DNA of 64,000 bases from Paracoccus xiamenensis (GCF_011308835.1 NZ_JAAOHY010000001.1:930001-994000), one strand, 5' to 3'; counted from the stretch's first letter, positions 9,088-20,990 are shown. The notes: generated by a model from the sequence alone, not told the origin. Made by a program: numbers and translations.

Positions 9088-9681
9088 ATGGCCCGGACGC
9101 AGGGTTCCCGTGCCGAGGTGACCGGGCCGCTGATCCGCGATGCCGCGCTGCGCCTTTTCGCGCGGCATGGCTATGCAGCGGTCTCGATGCGGCAGATCGC
9201 GGCCGAGGTCGGCGTGCAGGTCGGCACCCTTTACGCCTATACGGCGGACAAGCAGGCGCTGCTGACCGATCTGCTGCGCGATCATATGGAGATGATCCTG
9301 ACGGCCTGGCGGGACGATCCTGACCAGCCGCCGCTGGCGCAGCTGGATCGGTTCGTGGATTTCCACATCGACATGAGCCTCGATCATCCCGACGGGGTTT
9401 TCCTGTCTTACATGGAGCTCCGCAATCTCAGCCCGGACAATCTGGCACTTATCACCGATCTTCGGCGGCGATATGAACGGGCGTTGCAGCAGATACTGGA
9501 TGCGGGCGTGGTTGAGGGGCAGATGCGGATCGACGACACCCGGCTGACGCGGATGGCATTGATCGGGATGCTGACCTCGGTGACGAACTGGTATCGCGAT
9601 GGCGGACGTCTGGACCGCGGGCAGTTGCATCACTACTATCGTGGGCTGGTTCGCGGCGCGGTCGGTGCCGTGGAACGCTGA
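9088..9681 (+). CDS. TetR/AcrR family transcriptional regulator
   Basis: 197-residue repressor type. An N-terminal TetR helix-turn-helix spans about residues 10-57 (RDAALRLFARHGYAAVSMRQ, then IAAEVGVQVGTLYAYTADKQ). The C-terminal ligand domain is mostly helical and unassigned. It sits 7 bp behind hemC and 46 bp ahead of dnaG, probably read through from hemC. Target and ligand are unknown; autoregulation or control of neighbouring haem genes would be the first guess, without direct evidence. Confidence 0.9.
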   Translation: MARTQGSRAEVTGPLIRDAALRLFARHGYAAVSMRQIAAEVGVQVGTLYAYTADKQALLTDLLRDHMEMILTAWRDDPDQPPLAQLDRFVDFHIDMSLDHPDGVFLSYMELRNLSPDNLALITDLRRRYERALQQILDAGVVEGQMRIDDTRLTRMALIGMLTSVTNWYRDGGRLDRGQLHHYYRGLVRGAVGAVER

Positions 9682-9692
9682 CACCGCCGCAC

Positions 9693-9721
9693 TTGCCCAA
9701 GACCCCACGAAGCCCGATATA
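9693..9721 (+). promoter_or_regulatory. Candidate sigma-70 promoter of dnaG
   Basis: TTGCCC at 9693-9698, 17-base spacer, GATATA at 9716-9721. The predicted transcription start, about seven bases on, falls on the dnaG ATG at 9728, which has no ribosome-binding site. A second candidate for leaderless expression in this window. Confidence 0.4.
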
Positions 9722-9727
9722 GCGATA

Positions 9728-11632
9728 ATGTCGATCTCACCCGCCTTTCTGGACGAATTGCGCGCCCGCGTCCCGGTCAGCCGGATCGTCGGGCGAAAGG
9801 TCACATGGGATTTGCGCCGGTCCAATCAGGCCAAGGGCGACTGGTGGTCGCCGTGCCCGTTTCACGGCGAAAAAACCGCGTCCTTTCATGTCGATGATCA
9901 AAAGGGCTTCTATTACTGCTTCGGCTGCCACGCCAAGGGCGACGCGCTGACCTTCCTGCGCGAAGCCGAGGGCTTGGATTTCATCGAGGCCGTCAGGGTG
10001 CTGGCCTCGGAGGCCGGGCTGCCCATGCCCGAACGCGACCCGGGCGAGCGTCAGCGCGCCGACCGTCGCAGCGTCCTGGTCGAGGCGATGGAGGCCGCGA
10101 CCCGTCATTACCGGATGCAGCTGTCGACCGGGCAGGGGACGGCGGCGCGGGAATACCTGACCCGGCGCGGGCTGGATCAGGCGGTCATCGACCGGTTCGA
10201 GTTGGGCTTTGCCCCCGATGCGCGGCAGGGCTTGTTCCACACGCTGCGCGAAAAAGGCATGCCGCCCGAGGTGATCGTCGATGCCGGGCTTGCCGCCAAG
10301 CCCGACGATGGCGGCGCCCCTTTCGACCGCTTCCGGGGCCGGATCATCTTCCCCATCCGCGACGCGCGCGGCCGCGCCATCGCCTTCGGCGGCCGGGCGA
10401 TGGACCCGAATGCACGGGCCAAATACCTCAACAGCCCGGAAACGCCTTTGTTCGACAAGGGCCGCAACCTTTACAACGTCGCCCCCGCCCGCTCCGCCGT
10501 CGCCAAGGGTGCGCCGCTGATCGTGGCCGAGGGCTATATGGACGTGATCGCGCTGGTGGTCGCGGGGTTCGAGGGCGCGGTGGCCCCCCTTGGCACCGCC
10601 ATTACCGAGGATCAGCTGCGGCTGATGTGGCGGATCTCGCCTGAGCCGGTCATCATGCTGGACGGTGATGCCGCCGGGCAGCGCGCGGCGCTGCGGCTGA
10701 TTGATCTGGCGCTGCCAATGACCGGGCCGGGGCAGGCGCTGCGCTTTGCGGTGCTGCCGGCGGGGCAGGACCCCGACGACCTGATCCGCGCGCAGGGGGC
10801 AGGTGCCATGCAGGCGGTTCTGGACAGCGCGCGCCCGCTGGTCGATCTGCTGTGGCAGCGCGAAACCGAGGGGCGCGATTTCGACAGCCCCGAACGGCGC
10901 GCGGCGCTGGATGCCAGCCTGCGCAAAGCCATCGCCGTGATTCCCGACGAGGCCACGCGAAACCACTATGCCGCCGCGCTGAAGGACCGCCGATACGAAC
11001 TTTTCGGCGGCCGGCGCGGGGCAGGGCGGCTGACGCCCGGTCCCCGCGAAACCCGCGACCAGCGAGGCCGGCGGGGCCTGCCAGAGCCTGCCCGCGCGCA
11101 GACAATGGCAACGCCGCTGGGGCAACAGGACGCGGGCGACGTGACGATGGAATCCATGGTGCTGGCGCTTTGTGCCGCTTATCCGGGTCTCGCCCACCGG
11201 GTCGAATCGCGGATGGAGCTGTTGGCCCCGACCGACGAAGACCGCGCGGCGCTGTGCCACGACCTGCTGGCAGGTTCCGACAGCGTGGCTGGCCGTGCAG
11301 CCCTTGCGCGGATCATGGAGGATGCCTACGTCAGGGCCTCGCCGCTGATCCGCCAACCCGACAACCCCGACAAGGCCGCCGTGGTGCTTGCCAATATTCT
11401 CGACAAGATCGAGGCCCGCCGCGCCGCCATGGCGGAACTGGCCCGGGCCGAAGCAGAAATTCAGGGCCTCGTCGATGAGGGCCTGACCTGGAGGATGAGC
11501 GAATCGGCCCGTGCCCGGCACCGCGCCGAAAGTCCCGAGATCGAAGATACCTCGGATATGAACGAAGACCGCAGCGCGCTTTCGGCGCGTCTTGCTTCCT
11601 ATTTCGACACCAAGCGCGACAGGCGCGGGTGA
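9728..11632 (+). CDS. dnaG: DNA primase
   Basis: Makes RNA primers at the replication fork. 634 residues from the ATG at 9728; the upstream in-frame extension overlaps the TetR gene and is rejected. Zinc ribbon of CHC2 type: C43, H46, C64, C67 (CPFH...CFGC). The TOPRIM domain has the EGYMDVIAL motif near 260 and the LDGDAAG metal site near 312. The C-terminal region after about 430 (helicase-binding domain) is less conserved and contains an Arg/Gly/Pro-rich linker. Followed by rpoD, a common dnaG-rpoD arrangement in proteobacteria, with a 124-bp gap. Confidence 0.97.
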   Translation: MSISPAFLDELRARVPVSRIVGRKVTWDLRRSNQAKGDWWSPCPFHGEKTASFHVDDQKGFYYCFGCHAKGDALTFLREAEGLDFIEAVRVLASEAGLPMPERDPGERQRADRRSVLVEAMEAATRHYRMQLSTGQGTAAREYLTRRGLDQAVIDRFELGFAPDARQGLFHTLREKGMPPEVIVDAGLAAKPDDGGAPFDRFRGRIIFPIRDARGRAIAFGGRAMDPNARAKYLNSPETPLFDKGRNLYNVAPARSAVAKGAPLIVAEGYMDVIALVVAGFEGAVAPLGTAITEDQLRLMWRISPEPVIMLDGDAAGQRAALRLIDLALPMTGPGQALRFAVLPAGQDPDDLIRAQGAGAMQAVLDSARPLVDLLWQRETEGRDFDSPERRAALDASLRKAIAVIPDEATRNHYAAALKDRRYELFGGRRGAGRLTPGPRETRDQRGRRGLPEPARAQTMATPLGQQDAGDVTMESMVLALCAAYPGLAHRVESRMELLAPTDEDRAALCHDLLAGSDSVAGRAALARIMEDAYVRASPLIRQPDNPDKAAVVLANILDKIEARRAAMAELARAEAEIQGLVDEGLTWRMSESARARHRAESPEIEDTSDMNEDRSALSARLASYFDTKRDRRG

Positions 11633-11756
11633 TTCGGACCTGATTCGCGAAAATGCGAATCGCCCGGCCTTTGAACCCCGCGCGCATCTTGTCTACAACG
11701 GTGCCGATCCCCATCTGATTCGGGTCAAATCGAATCACTACGCTGACAGGACGCCC

Positions 11757-13720
<1,964 letters not shown>

Positions 13721-13721
<1 letters not shown>

Positions 13722-13743
13722 AAACGAGTTAACGTTTCCTAGT
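13721..13743 (+). terminator. Weak hairpin after rpoD
   Basis: GAAACG / CGTTTC 6-bp stem around AGTTAA begins at the last base of the rpoD stop codon and is followed by CTAGTTTG. The AT-rich stem and interrupted T-run make termination uncertain. Confidence 0.35.
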
Positions 13744-13813
13744 TTGTGAAACAACTTCTTGCATTGATTGGGGAAATGCTGGCCCAATTGCGGACGGCCT
13801 GAAAGGAAACAGC

Positions 13814-14215
13814 ATGCCCCTCAAGCACATCCTCTATCGCAGCAGCGGTAACACTGAAGTTTTCGACAAGGATTGCGAGGAAATTCTTCGTGTTGCCCGC
13901 ACAAGAAACAGTGAGGCTGGACTGACAGGTTTCCTTCATGCGGAAGACGGGGTGTTCATCCAATGGCTGGAAGGACCAGAGGAGGAAATCCGTCTAGTCG
14001 TCGAAAGCATCATGAACGATCCTCGCCATCGTGACATCACCGTCTATAGCGAAGGTGGTATCGATGTCCGCAAGTTCCCGAACTGGACGATGGGCTTTTC
14101 AAGCGGCCGGCAAGCCCCCCTGTTCGAGTGGCTGACTGAACAGGGTGCGCCATCACATGATTTGCGCGGCTTTGGTCAGTCTCTGCAGCAGTTCCTGCTT
14201 TTGCGTGCAGCCTGA
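13814..14215 (+). CDS. BLUF-domain blue-light sensor protein
   Basis: 133-residue protein that is essentially one BLUF domain, which binds FAD and senses blue light. The key residues expected from AppA/BlrB are present: Tyr8 (ILYRSS), Asn32 (RNSEAGLTGF), Gln50 in FIQWLEG, and the Trp/Met pair in FPNWTMGF. DPRHRDITV matches the second half of the fold. No output domain is attached, so it should act by protein contact. It lies 92 bp behind rpoD and ahead of rmuC; GC content is visibly lower than its neighbours. AAAGGAAA precedes the ATG. Partner unknown. Confidence 0.93.
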   Translation: MPLKHILYRSSGNTEVFDKDCEEILRVARTRNSEAGLTGFLHAEDGVFIQWLEGPEEEIRLVVESIMNDPRHRDITVYSEGGIDVRKFPNWTMGFSSGRQAPLFEWLTEQGAPSHDLRGFGQSLQQFLLLRAA

Positions 14216-14298
14216 GTCCGGCAGGACTGTTGCAGTGAACCCGTCGATCCGTTAGCACAAAACAAGAACAACGAAATTGTGCCGAAACGGGGCCGGCG

Positions 14299-15780
14299 AT
14301 GGGCGAGAATTTTCAGAACTGGTTGGGTGATCCGCAGCTGATGGGCTGGGTTGTGGCGCTCGGTGCGGCATTGATCGCCGGGCTGACCGTCATGTTCCTT
14401 CGCGCACGCCGGGCACTTGCAGCTTCGCAGGACTGGGCTGCGCGTCTTGACCGCGATCTGAACCAGCGGACAGAAGCGCTTGAACGCGAAACCAGTTCGC
14501 TTGCCGATATGAGGCAGCGTTATGATGCCGAAGCCGAGGTCGCGCGAAATCATGCGCTTCGCGCCAGCCAGGCCGAGACACGACTGGAAGATCGTGTTGC
14601 GCGAGTTGCAGAACTGACCGAGGAGCGGGACGATCTGAACGACGCGCTCTACAACGCCCGGCAGGCGCTGGCTCGGCTGGAAACCGATCTGGCAGAGACG
14701 CGACTTTCTGCCGAAAAAGACCGGGAACGTGCGGCCCATGATCTAAAGCAGTTGCGCGAATTGCGCGAGGAAATGACCGGGCATTTCCGCCTGATGGCCA
14801 ATGAAACCCTGCGCGTGCAGGGCGCCGATATGCAGAAGACCCATGGCGAGCAGCTGAATGCTCTGCTGAACCCGTTTCGCGAACAGGTGCAGCACTTCCA
14901 GCGCGAGCTGCGCGACCGTAACCGCATTCTCGACGAGGAAGGCGCACGGCTGCGCGAACAGATCGCCAATATCGGCAATGAAGCCAGCGCACTGACCCGC
15001 GCGCTGAAGGGCGACAAGCAGAAACAGGGTGCTTGGGGCGAGATGATCCTTGAACGGATCCTTGAAGAATCCGGGCTGGAGCGCGGTCTTCATTATGATA
15101 TCCAATCAAGCTGGACGGATGAGGACGGTAATGTCTGGCGCCCCGATGTGATCGTGCGGATGCCGCAGAAAAAGTTGCTGGTCGTTGACAGCAAGGTCTC
15201 GCTGAATGCCTATGAGGCGGCGGTGAACGCCGAAACCGACGCGGACCGGACGGCGGCACTAAAGCGCCATGTTGAATCCGTGCGCGCCCATGTCACCGCG
15301 TTGTCTGCCAAGGGTTATGACCAGCTTGATGACGGCGCGGTCGATTACGTGCTGATGTTCATTCCTATCGAAGGGGCGTTTTCCGAAGCGCTGCGCGTCG
15401 ATCCCGGCCTCGCTAGCTTTGCCATGGATCGCCGCGTTGGGCTGACCACGCCGACCACGCTGATGCTGACCCTGCGCACGGTTGAACACATCTGGACGGT
15501 AGAACGCCGCGAATCCAACGCCTTGGAAATTGCGAAGCGCGCCGGTCAACTCTATGATAAGGTTGTAGGTTTTGTGGACGCGCTGGATGATGTCGGCGCG
15601 GCGCTGAACAAGGCTGGGCAGGCGCATCGCACTGCCGTCGACCGGCTGTCGCGCGGTCAGGGCAACGTCATCCGTCAGGTCGAAATGCTGCGTGAATTGG
15701 GTGCGCGAACCACGAAGAAGCTGGCCCTCGACCATGACAAGGCCGACGCTTTGCCCGCGCCGGATGATCGCAACGCATGA
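14299..15780 (+). CDS. rmuC: DNA recombination protein RmuC
   Basis: 493-residue RmuC family protein, linked in E. coli to limiting short-inversion recombination. One N-terminal membrane segment (about residues 14-36), a long coiled coil (about 40-215, many Glu/Arg/Leu heptads), then the nuclease-like RmuC domain (about 225-440) with GAWGEMILERILEESGL, WRPDVIVRMP and LLVVDSKVSLNAYE, matching a PD-(D/E)XK-type core. The ATGA overlap with the following yjbQ-like gene indicates coupling. Confidence 0.95.
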   Translation: MGENFQNWLGDPQLMGWVVALGAALIAGLTVMFLRARRALAASQDWAARLDRDLNQRTEALERETSSLADMRQRYDAEAEVARNHALRASQAETRLEDRVARVAELTEERDDLNDALYNARQALARLETDLAETRLSAEKDRERAAHDLKQLRELREEMTGHFRLMANETLRVQGADMQKTHGEQLNALLNPFREQVQHFQRELRDRNRILDEEGARLREQIANIGNEASALTRALKGDKQKQGAWGEMILERILEESGLERGLHYDIQSSWTDEDGNVWRPDVIVRMPQKKLLVVDSKVSLNAYEAAVNAETDADRTAALKRHVESVRAHVTALSAKGYDQLDDGAVDYVLMFIPIEGAFSEALRVDPGLASFAMDRRVGLTTPTTLMLTLRTVEHIWTVERRESNALEIAKRAGQLYDKVVGFVDALDDVGAALNKAGQAHRTAVDRLSRGQGNVIRQVEMLRELGARTTKKLALDHDKADALPAPDDRNA

Positions 15781-16193
15781 TCGATCTATTGCAGATAGAG
15801 ACGCAGGGCGTTGGATTTTACGAAATTACCAATGCGGTTTCGGGGGTTCTGGCGGGCTGCGGCGACGGCGTTCTGACGCTGTTGATCCGGCACACCTCGG
15901 CCAGTCTTCTGATTCAGGAAAATGCCGATCCCGATGTGCGGACCGATCTTCTGGCATGGCTGGACCGGCTGGCCCCGCCGGCGGATTCCCCGGACATGAG
16001 CTGGATTACCCACCGGCTGGAAGGCCCCGATGACATGCCTGCGCATATCAAGGCCTCGGTTCTGCCCAGTTCGTTGCAAGTGCCTGTGCGCGCCGGGCGG
16101 ATGTTGCTGGGCCGCTGGCAGGGCATCTACCTGGTCGAGCACCGCACCCATGCCCATCGGCGTGAGGTGGCGCTGGCATTCCTGTCGACCTGA
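15777..16193 (+). CDS. YjbQ family protein (UPF0047)
   Basis: 138-residue single-domain protein of the YjbQ/UPF0047 family, for which weak thiamine-phosphate synthase activity has been reported in E. coli. Conserved metal-site segments are present: LLIRHTSASLLIQENADP (about 38-55), EGPDDMPAHIKAS (about 82-94) and WQGIYLVEHRTHAHRR near the C-terminus. ATG overlaps the rmuC stop. Biological role not established. Confidence 0.92.
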   Translation: MIDLLQIETQGVGFYEITNAVSGVLAGCGDGVLTLLIRHTSASLLIQENADPDVRTDLLAWLDRLAPPADSPDMSWITHRLEGPDDMPAHIKASVLPSSLQVPVRAGRMLLGRWQGIYLVEHRTHAHRREVALAFLST

Positions 16194-16253
16194 CCCGCAT
16201 CTGGTGTTAACCTGTGCTTATTCCACAATCTCTGTTGCGATTTCCGCGCAGCT

Positions 16254-16262
16254 TGTGGATAA
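16254..16262 (-). promoter_or_regulatory. Perfect DnaA box upstream of nrdR
   Basis: TGTGGATAA is the exact reverse complement of the consensus TTATCCACA, 32 bp before the nrdR ATG. A degenerate second copy, TTATTCCACA, lies at 16218-16227 in the opposite orientation. A single 9-mer may occur by chance. Confidence 0.4.
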
Positions 16263-16294
16263 CTCTGCCTTGAGGACGAGATAAGGGACACAGG

Positions 16295-16756
16295 ATGCGC
16301 TGCCCGTTTTGCGGAAATGTGGATACTCAGGTCAAGGACTCGCGTCCTGCCGAGGATAATGTCGCCATCCGACGCCGACGTTTTTGTCCCGCCTGCGGCG
16401 GACGCTTCACCACCTATGAACGCGTGCAGTTGCGTGATCTTGTGGTGGTCAAGTCCAATGGCCGGCGCGAGGATTTCGACCGCGACAAGATGGCCCGGTC
16501 GATCCGTATCGCCATGCAGAAGCGCCCGGTCGAAGCCGACCGCATCGACCAGTTGATTTCCGGCATCGTGCGGCGATTGGAAAGCATGGGCGAGACTGAT
16601 ATCTCGTCGAAGATCATCGGCGAGATCGTGATGGAGACGCTGGCCCGGATCGACAATGTCGCCTATGTCCGCTTTGCCAGCGTTTACAAGAACTTCCAGG
16701 ATGCGGGCGATTTCGATAAATTCGTGTCGGAACTGCGCCCCCCGACCGAAGAGTGA
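16295..16756 (+). CDS. nrdR: Transcriptional repressor NrdR
   Basis: Zinc- and (d)ATP-binding repressor of ribonucleotide reductase genes. 153 residues. N-terminal zinc ribbon MRCPFCGN...[10 protein letters not shown] (four Cys at about 3, 6, 31, 34), followed by the ATP-cone domain (about 49-139, [20 protein letters not shown]). ACAGG lies before the ATG. Its TGA overlaps the GTG start of ribD, an arrangement widely seen in alphaproteobacteria. Confidence 0.97.
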   Translation: MRCPFCGNVDTQVKDSRPAEDNVAIRRRRFCPACGGRFTTYERVQLRDLVVVKSNGRREDFDRDKMARSIRIAMQKRPVEADRIDQLISGIVRRLESMGETDISSKIIGEIVMETLARIDNVAYVRFASVYKNFQDAGDFDKFVSELRPPTEE

Positions 16757-17757
16757 CACCAGATCTGCAACACATGGACCATGCCCTTCGCCTGGCACGG
16801 CGGGGCTTGGGAAATACATGGCCGAATCCGGCGGTGGGTTGCGTCCTGGTTCAGGACGGTCGCGTCGTCGGGCGTGGCTGGACCCAGCCGGGCGGGCGGC
16901 CCCATGCCGAACGCATGGCGCTGGATCAGGCCGGCGCGGATGCGCGCGGCGCCACCGCCTATGCCACGCTGGAGCCCTGCGCCCATAAGGGCCGTGCCGG
17001 GCCCTGTTCTGACGCGCTGATCGCGGCGGGTGTCGCGCGCGTCGTAACCGCGCTGACCGATCCAGATGCGCGCACGGCCGGACAGGGGCATGCGAAGCTG
17101 CGCGCCGCCGGGATCGAGGTCGTCGAAGGCGTCCGCACCGCCGAGGCCGCCGCCCTGCAACGCGGTTTTCTGAAACGCGTCGCAGAAGGCCTGCCGATGG
17201 TGACGCTGAAACTCGCCGCCAGTCTGGACGGTCGCATCGCCACCGCCAGCGGCGAAAGCCAGTGGATCACCGGAGAGGCGGCGCGCCGGCATGTCCATCT
17301 GCTGCGGCTTCAGCATGACGCGATCATGGTCGGGGGCGGCACCGCGCGGGCAGATCGTCCGTCGCTGAATGTGCGCGGCTTTGGTCCGGTGCGGCAGCCG
17401 GTGCGAATCGTGGTTTCAGACCGACCGGTACAGGGCCTGGCAGAAGAGGATGCAAATCACGGCCCGCTTTGGCAGGTGTCCGGCGACCTGCGCGCGGCGC
17501 TGTCGGGGCTGGCCGAACAGGGCCTGACCCGCATTTTTTGCGAAGGTGGCGGCATGTTGGCCGCGCAGCTACTAGCCGATGATCTGGTGGACGAGCTGGT
17601 CTTTTACAGCGCCGGATTGGTTCTTGGTGCCGACGCGCGCCCCGCCATCGGCCCGCTCGGGTTGACGAAACTGGCCGCTGCCCCGCGTTTTGAACTGCAA
17701 GGCAGCTTCCGGCTGGGCCCTGACCTGTGCCAGCACTGGACCCGCTTGGCGTCCTAG
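16753..17757 (+). CDS. ribD: Bifunctional riboflavin biosynthesis protein RibD
   Basis: Deaminase plus reductase for the second and third steps of riboflavin synthesis. 334 residues from GTG at 16753, which overlaps the nrdR stop; an alternative ATG at 16774 would remove seven residues. The N-terminal cytidine-deaminase-like domain has the zinc site [11 protein letters not shown] and [14 protein letters not shown] (about 52-90). The reductase domain (about 150-334) has [20 protein letters not shown]. The usual next gene, ribE, is displaced to 22505 by a capsule block. Confidence 0.96.
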   Translation: MTPDLQHMDHALRLARRGLGNTWPNPAVGCVLVQDGRVVGRGWTQPGGRPHAERMALDQAGADARGATAYATLEPCAHKGRAGPCSDALIAAGVARVVTALTDPDARTAGQGHAKLRAAGIEVVEGVRTAEAAALQRGFLKRVAEGLPMVTLKLAASLDGRIATASGESQWITGEAARRHVHLLRLQHDAIMVGGGTARADRPSLNVRGFGPVRQPVRIVVSDRPVQGLAEEDANHGPLWQVSGDLRAALSGLAEQGLTRIFCEGGGMLAAQLLADDLVDELVFYSAGLVLGADARPAIGPLGLTKLAAAPRFELQGSFRLGPDLCQHWTRLAS

Positions 17758-19757
17758 CGGCGCCAGATCCAGGCATGGCCCGCTAGCGCGCCCTGCGCCT
17801 TGGCCAGTAACCGCAATCGCATGCTGCGTTGGGTGGTGGGGCCCGACAGCCGCTCCAGCGCCAGCTCGGGCGGGCAGGGAAGGCCACTGACCGGATCGCA
17901 ATAGCGCGGATAGGAAATCAGGACCGCATGGGTCAGCGCGTCTAGGTCGGGGCGCGCCTGCCGCCGCACCGGCACCGTCCCGAGATCACGGGTCAGCCCC
18001 CATCCTGCATAGAATGGAACCCCCAGCGTGGTGACGGGAATACCGCGCAGAAGCGCCTCGAACCCGAGGGTCGAGGTGATGGTCCACACCGCATCGATCT
18101 GGTTCAACAGCGCCACCGGGTCGGCGTTGGGGGCCGTATGATCGGCCAGACGCGCCAGATCCTCGGGCGGGATCCGGCCGGGACGCAGGCCGGCCTCGAC
18201 ATCGGGATGCGGTTTGTAGATCAGGAAAGCACCCGGATTTTCGGCACGTACACGCGCCAGCAGGGCGAGATTCGTCTTTTCGGCGCCGGCGCCAAGGCGG
18301 ATCGAGGCGTCATCTTCGACCTGGCCCGGCACAAGGATGCGCGGCCGCGCATCGCGGGGTGGAAGATCGCCGCCGCCGCCCAGATTATACTTGCTGAGAC
18401 CGGCCGCGATCAGTGCCGCACGCAACCGGGCCGCGCGCTCGGCACCACCGGGGGGCAGGGGTGCAGCGATCAGCGCCTCCAGCCGCGAGGGCCGGGTCGG
18501 GTCGTAATAGATGCCAAGATCGTCCGCGACCAGCGACAGCGGCGGCACCAGTGCCGCGCCCAACCCGCGGGAGCGCAGGAAGCCGTCCTCGACCCGCAGG
18601 ACATGCGGCGAGGGCAGTTCGGCGGCGCGATTGGCCCAGGCGAGTGTGACCTGGGAGGTTGGTTTTCGGGTGAACCTGATGCCCGCCACGCCGAAAGCGC
18701 GCGCAATATGGGGTCGTTTCCACAGCCGCATCCCATAGGCCAGATGGCCGGCGTGATCCTGCCTGAAGGCGCGGACCTCGGCCTCCAGTTGATCCAGTGC
18801 GCCGTCGAAATCGGTCAGGGCGTCCCGGCAGGGATCATACCAGATCGGCGCGATCAGGTGGCTGGCGGCAAACAGTGCCTCGATCGGCGCCGGTTGGCGG
18901 TGTGGGGTCGCGGTCTCGTCGGTGCTGAGGCCCCAGCCCGCATAAAATGGCTGTCCAAACAGGCGCGGCCGGTGCCCCGCCAGCATCGCCTCGTATCCCA
19001 GTTGGGAACTGACGGCATAGACCGCCCGCGCGCCGGCAAGCAGCGCCCAGGGAGAGACGGGGGTGTCGCAGAAGCCTTCGCCCGGTCGCAGGTCGGCGCG
19101 GGTGAAATGGCCGGGGCGCAGGCCCTGGGCGGTCTCTGGGTGGCTGCGGATGATGATCCGTTGGCCGGGGTTTTCGGCACGTGCGGCGGCGATCATGCGC
19201 AAAAAGACACCACGGTCCGCCCCCATTAGCGCCGCATCGCCCGCAGTCTGGTCGATCACCAGAACATAGCCATGCTCTGGCGGGGCGGCATCGGGCAGGT
19301 GGGCATTGTATTTCGACAGGTCGGCCGCGATCAGCCGGGCGATGCTGCCGCGAGCCTGTGCATGGAACGGGGCGGTTGCGCCGCTGGCAATCAGGGTTTC
19401 GATCAGCGAGGGGCGACCTGGGTCGAAATGCAGTCCCAGAGGGTCGACGATCAGCCCGATGGGCCCGCGCCGCGCCAACGCCCCTCGCGCCCGTCCGGGT
19501 AGGATCGAACGCAGGAAGGCGTCCTCGACATGGACCAGGCCCGCGCCGGTCCGCGCGGCAACGGCGTGCCCCCGCCATGCGGTGCCGGCGGCACCCCAGA
19601 TGCCGATCAGATCATCCCTGCCGGCCAGCCCCAGACGCGGCCCCCAACCGGCCAGATCGAGGATCCGTCGCACCCGACCACGAAGCAGGCCACCATTATA
19701 TGAGAACAGCCGCCGAGGCTGAACCCCGGCGGCTGTATTGCGAAGATCCCCGATCAA
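17754..19757 (-). CDS. kpsC: Capsular polysaccharide biosynthesis protein KpsC (Kdo transferase)
   Basis: KpsC proteins use two glycosyltransferase modules to add beta-Kdo residues to the lipid anchor of group 2-type capsules at the inner membrane. Two related halves are visible: each contains GFLRS/AFLRS-type segments, SKYN, a PHP/SHP motif and a PFYAGWGL motif (the latter near residues 300 and 615). Length (667 residues) matches E. coli KpsC (675). I start it at a TTG overlapping the TGA of the export gene (TTGA). A GTG 69 bases upstream inside that gene is the alternative; neither has a strong ribosome-binding site. The 3' end abuts ribD by four bases, convergently. Confidence 0.9.
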   Translation of the reverse strand: MIGDLRNTAAGVQPRRLFSYNGGLLRGRVRRILDLAGWGPRLGLAGRDDLIGIWGAAGTAWRGHAVAARTGAGLVHVEDAFLRSILPGRARGALARRGPIGLIVDPLGLHFDPGRPSLIETLIASGATAPFHAQARGSIARLIAADLSKYNAHLPDAAPPEHGYVLVIDQTAGDAALMGADRGVFLRMIAAARAENPGQRIIIRSHPETAQGLRPGHFTRADLRPGEGFCDTPVSPWALLAGARAVYAVSSQLGYEAMLAGHRPRLFGQPFYAGWGLSTDETATPHRQPAPIEALFAASHLIAPIWYDPCRDALTDFDGALDQLEAEVRAFRQDHAGHLAYGMRLWKRPHIARAFGVAGIRFTRKPTSQVTLAWANRAAELPSPHVLRVEDGFLRSRGLGAALVPPLSLVADDLGIYYDPTRPSRLEALIAAPLPPGGAERAARLRAALIAAGLSKYNLGGGGDLPPRDARPRILVPGQVEDDASIRLGAGAEKTNLALLARVRAENPGAFLIYKPHPDVEAGLRPGRIPPEDLARLADHTAPNADPVALLNQIDAVWTITSTLGFEALLRGIPVTTLGVPFYAGWGLTRDLGTVPVRRQARPDLDALTHAVLISYPRYCDPVSGLPCPPELALERLSGPTTQRSMRLRLLAKAQGALAGHAWIWRR

Positions 19758-20902
19758 TTGCCAAGCGTTTCCAGCGTTCGGACCGAATTCGCGCCGCCGG
19801 TGATCGCGCCCAGCAGCTTCTGCCACTGAACATAAGGCGCCTCGGTGACGTAAACGGTATCGCCGTCGCGGATCATGAAGTCGCGGGCCAGGAACAGCCC
19901 GTTCGGTCGGGTCAGGTCCAGAACATAGACCATACGCTGGGTACCCGAAACCGGTTGGCCGAGTACGGCCGAGGCAACCTGCGCCGGTTCATCGCGCAGC
20001 ACGAAAACGCCGGTCGGGTCTGCGGTGACCGTGGCCAGACCGCCAACCATCGCAATCCCCTCGATCGCGCTGATCTGTTCGTTGCCCAGCGGCACCTTGG
20101 TCTGACCGCCAATTGCGCCGAGCGCGGTGAAGCTGCGCTGATCTTCCTCGACCAGGATCACGTCGCCGGGGCGCAGCGCGATGTCATAGGCGGGGTTGAA
20201 ATACAGGTCGGACAGCCAGACCTTGCCGGTTTCGCGGCCGCGCTTGACGGTGATCACAGCGACCTCGGGCTCGACATTCACGCCGCCCGATTTCGCCAGC
20301 ATCGACGACAGCGTCCGGGTCGGGCGTTCGATCGGGTAGACGCCCTGGCCGAAGACCTTGCCCATGACCGACACGGTCGCGCCGTCGCCAGCCACCCGCG
20401 TGACAGAGACCTGCGGGTCGGGGGTTTGGCTTTCCAGTCGCTGGGTGATCGCTTCGCGCAGCTGGTCGGGCGAACTGCCGGCGGCGCGGATCCGGCCGGC
20501 ATAGGGCACGAAGATATAGCCCTGACTGTCAACCTGCAGCTGCTGCAACTGGGTCGAGCTTTGCCCGAGGCCCACCAGAAGGCCGTCATCGACGTTTTCC
20601 CAGATCATCAGCCCCAGCGTATCGCCGGGCCGGATTTCATCGGCGCCGACGGTACCGGCATTCAGGAACTCATTCGAGAAGCCATAGGCCGGGGTGAAGT
20701 TGGCGGTGCGGTTGACGTGGTTGTTGACGAAGATCACATGCGCGTCACCGCCATTTTCCACTGCCCCCGACAGAATTTCTTTCTTGCTGGGGCCGGATCG
20801 GGGCAATCCGCAGGCCCCCAATGCGGTCACGGCGATCAAGGCGGCAATCAAAGGCAAACGCATGGATCGCGCCGGTGCGTTGAACACTTCTGTGGCGGTC
20901 AA
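19754..20902 (-). CDS. Polysaccharide export lipoprotein (Wza/KpsD family)
   Basis: Outer-membrane/periplasmic polysaccharide export protein, 382 residues. N-terminal signal with lipobox LGAC around residue 30, then the Poly_export domain (about 85-175, with ADEIRPGDTLGLMIWE) and SLBB-type segments (about 180-360, VSVMGKVFGQGVYPIERP). The start is a TTG at 20902 with a strong AGGAG eight bases upstream; the first ATG, 13 codons later, has none. Middle gene of kpsS-export-kpsC. The 88-bp AT-rich gap upstream probably holds its own promoter. Confidence 0.9.
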   Translation of the reverse strand: MTATEVFNAPARSMRLPLIAALIAVTALGACGLPRSGPSKKEILSGAVENGGDAHVIFVNNHVNRTANFTPAYGFSNEFLNAGTVGADEIRPGDTLGLMIWENVDDGLLVGLGQSSTQLQQLQVDSQGYIFVPYAGRIRAAGSSPDQLREAITQRLESQTPDPQVSVTRVAGDGATVSVMGKVFGQGVYPIERPTRTLSSMLAKSGGVNVEPEVAVITVKRGRETGKVWLSDLYFNPAYDIALRPGDVILVEEDQRSFTALGAIGGQTKVPLGNEQISAIEGIAMVGGLATVTADPTGVFVLRDEPAQVASAVLGQPVSGTQRMVYVLDLTRPNGLFLARDFMIRDGDTVYVTEAPYVQWQKLLGAITGGANSVRTLETLGN

Positions 20903-20990
20903 GTTCTTATCTCCTGCTTCACGCCGAGTCGGGCGTCCCTCGCGGACACGTTAGCGCGAGGCGGCGTGATTATCTATATGTTGATGTTAT

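Noticed and set aside
16201..16294. NrdR box (self-regulation) upstream of nrdR
   Set aside because: CACAATCTCTGTTG only loosely resembles the ACACWATATATWGTGT consensus and has no second copy at the proper spacing.
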